From positions 9,452 to 40,398 of the forward strand of contig PAXL01000058.1 in the NCBI GenBank assembly GCA_002714465.1: a stretch of DNA of 30,947 nt, given 5' to 3'. How positions within the stretch are numbered: position 1 is the first letter of the stretch; each line of letters opens with the position of its first letter. Below are positions 24,772 to 30,947 of this stretch, one piece after another. The notes under the pieces are model-generated. The model had not been told where the DNA came from and ran no database searches. It worked only from the letters and a program-made list of their open reading frames with translations. The translations under genes were made by a program, and so were the position numbers. The stretch comes from Gemmatimonadota bacterium (GTDB lineage Bacteria; Latescibacterota; UBA2968).

Positions 24772-25052
24772 TGGGGAATTGAAGGGAAATCGAAGACCGG
24801 TTAACGATTTTGAAGAAGCATCTAGGCAATCACCACGCAGTAGGGGGCGAACTGGCTCATTGCCTAATATTGGATGTGGCTAAACATCAGGATGCCCTGA
24901 ATAACATATCCGGTACACCTTTCTGTTTCTTGCAAAATGCTACACGGGCTTTAGGCCGAAACTCAACGAATCAACCCAGCATATATAGGGCAGAAAGCCG
25001 AACCATTTCGGCAGTTCCTGTATTACAGTCGACAATCAAAGGAAGATCATGA
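24772..25052 (+). pseudogene. Degraded copy of the small anchored repeat-protein gene
   Basis: Bases 24785-24799 are identical to 20325-20339, the first codons of the 110-residue gene, and similarity runs upstream through its ribosome-binding region (TGGG-GAATTG). The ATG is changed to AGG at 24783-24785. Read in that frame, the sequence begins EIEDRLTILKKHLGNHHAV against EIEDRLSDLEWRLSYHKVM, then a short hydrophobic stretch, after which resemblance is lost; the frame stays open to a TGA at 25050-25052 overlapping the sulfatase start. A TTG at 24810 could initiate translation but has no ribosome site. I read it as a duplicate decayed by loss of start and divergence. Confidence 0.55.
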
Positions 25053-26584
25053 CGGGACAGCCCAACATTCTTTTCATCATGTCGGACGATCACGCGTCCA
25101 AAGCGATCAGCTGCTACGGCGGGGGAATCAATCACACGCCGAATCTTGACCGGCTCGCCAACGAGGGAATGCGACTCAATCACTGTTACGTCACCAACTC
25201 GATCTGCACTCCCAGTCGAGCCGCAATATTGACTGGCACCTACAATCACGTCAATTCGGTAACGACGCTTAATACGCATATCAACAATCGCCAGCCGAAT
25301 GTCGCGAAACATCTGCGTACCGGCGGCTACCAGACGGCAATTGTCGGGAAGTGGCATCTGGGTCAAGGCAAAGCTCACGAGCCTACCGGTTTCGACTTCT
25401 GGTCGGTTTTGCCGGGACAGGGTGAGTATTTCGATCCTTTCATGACCGAGATGGGCGAAAAAATTCAGGTTCCTGGGTACTGCACCGACATCATCACCGA
25501 CAAAAGCATCAAATGGCTCGACCGACGCGACGAGAATAAGCCGTTTTTTCTTATGTGCCACCACAAGGCACCACATCGGGAGTGGGAACCCCACCCAAAG
25601 AACCGCGGGCTCTATCAGAATGATATCGAACTGCCCGAGAGCTTTGACGACGATTATGGAAACCGTGCAAGGGCGGCAGCAGAAGCCACAATGCGTATCA
25701 AGACCGACATGAAATACTCCGATCTCGGTCTTGTGCAGCCTGAGGGCGGATCCGAGGTCGGTGAGCGCGTAACCCCCGGATCAGCACAGCGCAAGGTCCC
25801 GTTTCCCGAGGACGTGTCGGACTTTCGCCTGGTCGACAAGCATACCGGTGAAGTATTTACCTTCAAGGATCAGGAGGAGTTAGCTCACTTCAAGTATCAG
25901 CGATATCTGCAGCGCTACCTGCAGACCGTTCATTCTGTCGATGAGAGCGTCGGGCGTTTGCTTGACTATCTGGATGATAATGGTCTCACAGAGAACACGA
26001 TCGTGATCTATACATCTGACCAGGGCTTCTTCCTCGGGGAACACGGCTGGTTCGACAAACGATTTATGTATGAAGAGTCCTTCCAGATGCCGTTCCTGAT
26101 TCGTTTCCCGAAAGAAATCGAATCTGTGGGAACCTGCGATGAGATGGTCTGTAATGTCGACTTTGCCCCGACCTTCCTCGACTATGCAGGATTGAAAACG
26201 CCGTCCTACATGCAGGGCAGCAGTATCAGGCCGCTCCTGAAGAAGGAGAAGCCGGATGACTGGACGGAGTATGCCTACCATCGCTACTGGATGCACCGTG
26301 ACGCCAACCACAATGCCTACGCCCACTATGGCATTCGCGACAAGCGTTACAAGCTTATCTATTGGTACAATGAAGGCTATGATCTGCCCGGCACAAACCA
26401 CGGAGGCGAAGATCGTGAGTGGGAGCTGTTTGATTGCCAGAAAGATCCCTTGGAATTATTCAACATTCACGCAGATCCAGCGTATCAGGATGTGGTTAAA
26501 CGCCTGACGGCGGCGCTGGATACCAAGATGGCAGAGATTGGCGACGAGCCCGAGCACGAAACAGGTAGTCCAGTATGCGTGTAG
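25049..26584 (+). CDS. Type I (formylglycine) sulfatase
   Basis: This intact 511-residue sulfatase has AAGGAAG five bases before the ATG at 25049. Metal-binding Asp13/Asp14 lie in 'ILFIMSDDHAS'; the formylglycine signature is C53-T-P-S-R57 followed by 'AAILTGTYNH'; K101-W-H103 in 'GKWHLG' and D324-Q325-G in 'YTSDQGFFLGEHGWFDKR' supply the remaining substrate and metal contacts. The C-terminus has 'WELFDCQKDPLELFNIHADP', as usual for the family. It hydrolyses sulfate esters, here probably on a sulfated sugar released by neighbouring enzymes. Cys must be converted to formylglycine by a maturase (FGE or anaerobic SME), which is not in the window. There is no signal peptide, unusual for this class; an internal site of action or an unrecognised start would explain it. 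The substrate subfamily cannot be set by eye. Confidence 0.92.
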   Translation: MTGQPNILFIMSDDHASKAISCYGGGINHTPNLDRLANEGMRLNHCYVTNSICTPSRAAILTGTYNHVNSVTTLNTHINNRQPNVAKHLRTGGYQTAIVGKWHLGQGKAHEPTGFDFWSVLPGQGEYFDPFMTEMGEKIQVPGYCTDIITDKSIKWLDRRDENKPFFLMCHHKAPHREWEPHPKNRGLYQNDIELPESFDDDYGNRARAAAEATMRIKTDMKYSDLGLVQPEGGSEVGERVTPGSAQRKVPFPEDVSDFRLVDKHTGEVFTFKDQEELAHFKYQRYLQRYLQTVHSVDESVGRLLDYLDDNGLTENTIVIYTSDQGFFLGEHGWFDKRFMYEESFQMPFLIRFPKEIESVGTCDEMVCNVDFAPTFLDYAGLKTPSYMQGSSIRPLLKKEKPDDWTEYAYHRYWMHRDANHNAYAHYGIRDKRYKLIYWYNEGYDLPGTNHGGEDREWELFDCQKDPLELFNIHADPAYQDVVKRLTAALDTKMAEIGDEPEHETGSPVCV

Positions 26585-26689
26585 CCGGTCAAGCTGCCGA
26601 TTATGGAACAGGGCAGAGGTGGCAGAGAGAGCGCTGGCAACAATGACGTGGTCACAAAAGCAACCTTACATACACGAAGGATTGCGTCG

Positions 26690-28621
26690 ATGCGCATGGT
26701 AGCCGCCTGGCATATCACGCTCATCGCCGCCCTTGTTGGATCGTGGATACCAAGAGCAGCAGGTGCAATGGAGCAAAAGAAACCCGAGGAAATTGTCGCA
26801 GCATTCGACAAACGCGTAGGGGCGTACTTTCGCGCCGAATCTGGCAGTCCTCTTTTACGAGCCAGGAAGCGTCCGCCGTTGGATCCCGGACGTGGGAATT
26901 ACGTCCGAGCATATTCCTATTCACTCGTTGGGTTCGCGGCGCGCTGCCTCTATCTGGGCGAGATGCTGGATGAGGCAAATGCCGCTCTTGCCGAAAACGC
27001 CCAGCATTATATCGACAATCCTCTAGACATCCTGGATCGAGACAGCTTTCACTGGCACGCGGAGACTGTGCTGCGCCTGATCGAGATGTACGGCAGCAAC
27101 GGGACTAAACACCCGGGTCGCCTCACCTCTAAAACAGAATCGCTCGCACTCCAACCGATTTGGGAATATGTGCGGAAGGTCTCGACGCTCGAGAAGGCAG
27201 AGCACGAGGAGTCAGAGACGTGGCACATCTACCTGTCCGAGAATCACCACGCGATGATGTTCACGCTTTGCTGGCACTTCGCTAAGCTCGCAAAAGACCG
27301 CTACGAGTATCAGGATCTCAGATACGAGGACGGGGCCACAGCCGAGGAACATTACCGGGCTTGGAGCGAATACTTCGTAACCTATTGCCGAGAGCGTGCC
27401 CGCAAGAGTCCATGCATTGAGATGATGAGTGATGGCTATAACAGCACACTCATCAAAGGTTTTTACAATTTTTTCGACTTTGGTGACGCTCGTGTCCGCC
27501 GGTCCGCCGGTTTGTTTCTGGATCTCTACTTTGCCTATTGGGCTCAGGAGCAGATCGGTGGTGTCCAGGGAGGTGGGCGGTCGCGCATCTATTTCCATAA
27601 TGCATTTCGACACAATCCAAACCACGGGAATGCACCGCTTGCGTGGCTCTACTTCGGTATAGGCGACCAGCCTGAGGTGTATGGTCACGACGTGAATGCA
27701 GCACTGAGTGAATACCGTCCTCCTGGCGTCATCGCCGACATCGCAAGGGACGTGGATGGGCGAGGCCGATACATCGTCCGGCAACGTCCTCAAGGGCTTG
27801 GTAAAACGGGAATTCCCACCAAGAACGCGCATACAGCCGTCCCGACCCGGATGCGGACAGATGGCGGTGGCATCATTCGATACTCGTATTGCGAACCCGC
27901 TTTCATCCTCGGCACACCGATGACTGAAGCTCGTCCTATCGAGGACTGGGCGGCGATCAGCATCCAGAATAGATGGCAGGGCGTGATCTTCTCGGGTGAG
28001 GACGATGCACGTATCGTACCGATCGTTCGTCCCGTCGACCATCGAGTGACAATGAACGCTCAGCGGTCTATGCAGAGCCAGGGATGCCTGATCACGCAGA
28101 AGATCAAATACAGCAAAGGCGCGGCTGAGATGATCGTCTGGCTGTCGAAGGAAGGTCTGACAGTGCCCTCGGAGGAGGACGGCGTTGTATTCGTTGAGGC
28201 GGAAGGCGCCTATGCTGCCGTTCGTGTGGTCACGGGAGGCTACACCTGGATGGGGGGCCGGTTCGAATCGGACCGCAACATACGCGAAGGGCTCACGTTA
28301 ATCGCAAACGAGGAGTTCGCGCCTGTGATTCTCGAGGTGATGTCGAAGAGCTACGTGGCGAGCTACGAGGCCTTCAAGGATAAAGTCAAGGCTTCCGAAG
28401 CAAATCTCGACGGAGATCTTCTCACCTATGAAAGCATCTACGGAGATAAGATGACGTTCAACACGAGCGGCGGCGCACCCCCGACGATTAATGGAGAGCC
28501 AATCGATTATTCACCAAAAATGGTCTTCGAGAGCCCATTCCTGAATGCAGAGTGGAACAACGGCGTTGTAACGGTCAGCAAGGGGAAGCGGAAGAAGGTT
28601 CTGGACTTTACGGAGGACTGA
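26690..28621 (+). CDS. Toroid/lyase-like protein of an unnamed family, secreted member
   Basis: This 643-residue protein starts at the ATG at 26690 (AAGGA about nine bases upstream), giving a signal peptide 'MRMVAAWHITLIAALVGSWI' cleaved near 'RAAGA'; a longer start at 26603 would bury it. The helical N-terminal part and beta-rich C-terminal part resemble the arrangement of toroid polysaccharide lyases. It shares with the non-secreted relative at 17086-18972 the motifs 'SENHHA' (183-188), 'EEHYRAW' (219-225), a Glu at about 244, and 'PTINGEPID' starting 46 residues from the end. Overall similarity is otherwise low, so these are good candidates for functional residues. It follows the sulfatase by 105 bases on the same strand and faces the heparinase gene. 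Likely a periplasmic lyase or hydrolase acting on an acidic polysaccharide; reaction and substrate unproven. Confidence 0.75.
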   Translation: MRMVAAWHITLIAALVGSWIPRAAGAMEQKKPEEIVAAFDKRVGAYFRAESGSPLLRARKRPPLDPGRGNYVRAYSYSLVGFAARCLYLGEMLDEANAALAENAQHYIDNPLDILDRDSFHWHAETVLRLIEMYGSNGTKHPGRLTSKTESLALQPIWEYVRKVSTLEKAEHEESETWHIYLSENHHAMMFTLCWHFAKLAKDRYEYQDLRYEDGATAEEHYRAWSEYFVTYCRERARKSPCIEMMSDGYNSTLIKGFYNFFDFGDARVRRSAGLFLDLYFAYWAQEQIGGVQGGGRSRIYFHNAFRHNPNHGNAPLAWLYFGIGDQPEVYGHDVNAALSEYRPPGVIADIARDVDGRGRYIVRQRPQGLGKTGIPTKNAHTAVPTRMRTDGGGIIRYSYCEPAFILGTPMTEARPIEDWAAISIQNRWQGVIFSGEDDARIVPIVRPVDHRVTMNAQRSMQSQGCLITQKIKYSKGAAEMIVWLSKEGLTVPSEEDGVVFVEAEGAYAAVRVVTGGYTWMGGRFESDRNIREGLTLIANEEFAPVILEVMSKSYVASYEAFKDKVKASEANLDGDLLTYESIYGDKMTFNTSGGAPPTINGEPIDYSPKMVFESPFLNAEWNNGVVTVSKGKRKKVLDFTED

Positions 28622-28742
28622 GGCTGCGTCGATCGTGATTAGTTGCACGTTGGATGTTATAGACATGAGTCCCGAGAAAACGGGAATCCAACTCCAGCCC
28701 TCTTGCATACCCTGGATGCCGGCCGACTTCTCCTACGTCTTC

Positions 28743-30629
28743 CTAGACACCACGCGTAAACCGCACGGTGTTATTCCCCCGTTCACCCGGGCTTGTCAAC
28801 GTCAGTATGATCCGATACAGCCGCTCGCCCCAGACACTGCGGACCCTGCTATCCTCGAGTTCTATCGTCTCGATAGAGGGTGTTAGCTTCGCCGCTTCGA
28901 AAATGATTTGTCCGTTTGCAGTGGTCCTGTCTTTGGCGATATCTCTCGCGCTAAGCTGGATTACGCCATCTCCGATCGCGACTCCACACGGCGTCAGCAG
29001 GCTGAGCGTGATCTCATTTGTAACCTTCGTGAGCTCATAGAAGTCTTCGATCAGCACTTCCTTCCCGCGCACGAGAGTCACCTTTCGGACATACGAGTCG
29101 AGATTCGCGTCTTCGGGATATGCGCCGGAAATGTCTGTTGCGAAAACCATCTCTTGGTCACTGATCTCACAAGTGGACGGGCCGGCTGCATACTCAGGTC
29201 CTGGTGCCTGCATCACACCATCGATTGTCGGTAAGGTGTGATAGGCGGACTGCATCGTCCAGATTTCGTACCTGTTGGGGCTAAAGGTCTTTCCCGTATA
29301 GGTTTCGACCCCCGCATCGACGATCAGTGGCTGTCCATCGATGTAGATACTCACGTGACCGACATCGTTATGATTGTGGCTTTCATCGTTGTGACCACCC
29401 TTGGCTGCCACAAAGAACCCGCTTGGGCTTCCGGCCTTATCCCTGGCGGTCACAACCTGGATATAGGGCAGCCAGGTGTCTCTTGGCAGTGCCTGTGAGG
29501 CATTGGCTTCAATCAAATCCCTTGCTGACAGCATTGCAGGTAACAGTCTGGCAATCGTCTCGCTGAATCCCTTTACCGCTACAGACGTGCCTTCGGCGAA
29601 GTGAGCTCCCATCGCCATCATCTCAGGATCCCCGATCCGTTTTCCGAAATGGTAGACCAGCGATGGTGATGGTGTTAACAGACCATGCGCATCCGCGAAG
29701 TTCACGAAGTATCTGTCGTCGATCTGAACGCCCTTGATGTAGGTCCCGATGTTGCGAATAAGTGGATCATCCCACACATCGATCTCACCGTTTGTGGCAC
29801 TGTGAAGTGTCTCGAGACACTCATACAACGACGCCCCCGCCCGCTCCCAGTAGCCAGGTCCTTCGTCGCATCCACCGTCTCTCGGGTAGGGATCGATGAA
29901 GTTGTCGAGACAACGAATACTCTTGGCAACGGCGGCAGTGCGCCGATCCGGATCGGGCTCCTGCAAGAGGGCTGCCGTCAGCCAGTTTGATATGATCCAG
30001 GGATTCCAGTTATTAACGCGGCGTGCCGGGTTCTTGAGTCCCATCCACGTGAAGTCCTCACGCTCGAGACAGGGGGTCAAGACGCGACGCTCCATCTCGC
30101 GTTCGATCCTGGGTAGAATCAGTGTGGAGTAGGAATCGATCTGTGGGCCGAGAAGATAAACCGTCCAGCTCAGTAGGCTCGCCGCCTCCGCCACGAACAA
30201 GGCGACGATCGGTTCGGACGTATCGGGCAGGTCGAAGCCGGCCTTCTGATTGGATAGGGTGAACGGCTTGCCCCAGAAGGATTCCTCACACAGGGCCCAG
30301 ACTCCATCGACGATGTCGTCGAGAAACCGACCTTCAGCCTCGAGACATTCTGCCATCACCAGATCGCACAGCGCTGTCCGATGGCGGGCACGGTGCTTGT
30401 CGTAGATCGCACGTTTACCGGTATGTGCCATCTCAAGGAATAGCGTCGCCCTAAAGGGCTCCCACTGATAGCCGATACAGGCCTCACCCTTCAAGACATG
30501 AGCCTTCCGTACGCCATCTGGAATCGCTTCCCAGGGGTCGCGCTCATCCCTTGTAGGGTATGGGTGCCAAACGTCTCGGAGAACTAGGATGTCTCTCAAT
30601 CGATCAGGTGGATATAGTTCGCTCAACAT
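28743..30629 (-). CDS. Heparinase II/III-family polysaccharide lyase
   Basis: The 628-residue protein has the two-part heparinase II/III architecture: a helical toroid with 'NNWNPW' (206-211) and 'DGGCDEGPGYW' (251-261, candidate catalytic Tyr260), then a beta-sandwich domain starting with 'GHNDESHNHNDVGHVSIYID' (His418/His420) and 'QPLIVDAGVETYTG', with 'SAYHTLPTIDG' (His464) after it. In heparinase II the corresponding Tyr and His residues carry out beta-elimination at uronic acids, and a His in the sandwich domain binds metal. The ATG at 30629 follows a GGGAGAAG ribosome site; there is no signal peptide, so it may cleave oligosaccharides in the cytoplasm. It is convergent with the secreted toroid protein gene, with 121 bases between. 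Related members act on heparin, alginate and other uronates; the substrate here is open. Confidence 0.88.
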   Translation of the reverse strand: MLSELYPPDRLRDILVLRDVWHPYPTRDERDPWEAIPDGVRKAHVLKGEACIGYQWEPFRATLFLEMAHTGKRAIYDKHRARHRTALCDLVMAECLEAEGRFLDDIVDGVWALCEESFWGKPFTLSNQKAGFDLPDTSEPIVALFVAEAASLLSWTVYLLGPQIDSYSTLILPRIEREMERRVLTPCLEREDFTWMGLKNPARRVNNWNPWIISNWLTAALLQEPDPDRRTAAVAKSIRCLDNFIDPYPRDGGCDEGPGYWERAGASLYECLETLHSATNGEIDVWDDPLIRNIGTYIKGVQIDDRYFVNFADAHGLLTPSPSLVYHFGKRIGDPEMMAMGAHFAEGTSVAVKGFSETIARLLPAMLSARDLIEANASQALPRDTWLPYIQVVTARDKAGSPSGFFVAAKGGHNDESHNHNDVGHVSIYIDGQPLIVDAGVETYTGKTFSPNRYEIWTMQSAYHTLPTIDGVMQAPGPEYAAGPSTCEISDQEMVFATDISGAYPEDANLDSYVRKVTLVRGKEVLIEDFYELTKVTNEITLSLLTPCGVAIGDGVIQLSARDIAKDRTTANGQIIFEAAKLTPSIETIELEDSRVRSVWGERLYRIILTLTSPGERGNNTVRFTRGV

Positions 30630-30947
30630 GCTGCTTCTCCCTCGAATACAGTCAAATACCGCAGCTGATAAAGAAAAAGGGTTACGACTACACGAGTCGT
30701 AACCCTTTTCCTATCTGTTTGTCGATCTAACTTCAGAAAACGATTACAATGCAACGAATAGGAGAGGCAATGCGCTAGCCATCGCTTAGGATGGAACTGC
30801 ATACTATAGGGGTGCAAGGTAATGACGACGAACGGTGCGGCTGACCCATACCATGGTCACAATGAGTTTCGAGATGATTGGCTCTGGGATAGCTGCGCTC
30901 GGTGCCTCAGCTAATCAAACATCCGTCTAGGCACCTTCTTTCTCGTT
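30630..30947. other. Region upstream of the heparinase gene to the window edge
   Basis: These 318 bases hold the heparinase leader and a strong terminator hairpin. Short frames near 30822-30914 and 30861-30930 look like chance; no gene can be supported before the window ends. Confidence 0.5.
30675..30709 (-). terminator. Strong intrinsic terminator hairpin
   Basis: A perfect 15-base stem (30675-30689 with 30695-30709) encloses a five-base loop. The stem is GC-rich in its centre and bordered by A-runs on the left and T-runs on the right, so it would work in either direction. Read on the - strand it ends in TTTTTCTTTATC, the better tract. It lies 46 bases upstream of the heparinase start, so it either ends a - strand gene beyond the right edge or lies in the heparinase leader as an attenuator. 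Confidence 0.82.

Noticed and set aside
24971..25594. 207-codon - strand frame over the start of the sulfatase
   Set aside because: The sulfatase reading is unambiguous and the antisense protein has no family features.
27212..28042. 276-codon - strand frame
   Set aside because: It is antisense to the secreted toroid protein, which has a signal peptide and motifs shared with its paralogue; no domain is seen in the antisense frame.
30822..30914. 30-codon + strand frame near the right edge
   Set aside because: The AG-rich site is only two bases from the ATG, the peptide has no features, and the window ends before context can help.
1..30947. CRISPR arrays, insertion sequences, rRNA and tRNA genes
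   Set aside because: Reading both strands, I found no regularly spaced repeats, no transposase frames with terminal repeats, and no structural RNA signatures.

Overview
The window reads as a chromosomal segment of an uncultured Gram-negative bacterium, probably of the FCB (Fibrobacteres-Chlorobi-Bacteroidetes) superphylum. Latescibacterota-like lineages are my best guess. The basis is the mix of families: a TonB-dependent receptor, a PorV/PorQ-type outer-membrane protein, a secreted protein with a type IX-like C-terminal domain, two GWxTD-domain proteins, OPT-like membrane proteins of the DUF6785/DUF6784 kind, a PhyH dioxygenase, sulfatases and several carbohydrate-active enzymes. Taxonomy is inference from gene content; there is no rRNA or other marker gene here.

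Region 1 (1-5466, + strand) is a three-gene surface module: the 3' part of a TonB-dependent receptor, a large exported protein with FN3-like and C-terminal sorting-like domains, and a PorV/PorQ-family barrel, closed by a strong intrinsic terminator. Region 2 (5504-13746, + strand) holds two tandem paralogous multi-pass membrane proteins (OPT-like) followed by two exported GWxTD-domain proteins, the first with TPR repeats. It looks like one co-transcribed membrane/envelope unit of unknown substrate.

Region 3 (about 13.8-20.7 kb) looks more AT-rich by eye and is mostly on the - strand. It carries a classical SDR, a PhyH-family dioxygenase, a truncated sulfatase, a 628-residue toroid/lyase-like protein of no named family, and a second SDR that has lost its catalytic residues. 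Two small + strand membrane-protein genes sit inside or beside it: a minimal MotA/ExbB-like protein and a 110-residue anchored repeat protein. Gaps are long and there are gene remnants, as in a remodelled accessory region.

Region 4 (20.9-30.7 kb) is a polysaccharide-degradation neighbourhood: a BNR/beta-propeller lyase-like protein, a secreted GH3 glycosidase preceded by a possible 15-codon leader ORF, an intact sulfatase, a secreted paralogue of the region 3 toroid protein, and, convergently, a heparinase II/III-type lyase. Together these suggest breakdown of a sulfated, uronate-containing polysaccharide (algal ulvan-like or glycosaminoglycan-like). The lyase-like protein, the sulfatase and the heparinase lack signal peptides, so part of the pathway may be cytoplasmic. 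The two SDRs and the PhyH protein could act on released monomers, but that is inference.

The most novel item I can support is the pair of divergent toroid proteins (17086-18972 and 26690-28621). They share an SENHxA motif, an EEHYxAW motif and a same-length PTINGxPID tail, and may represent an unnamed polysaccharide lyase/hydrolase family.
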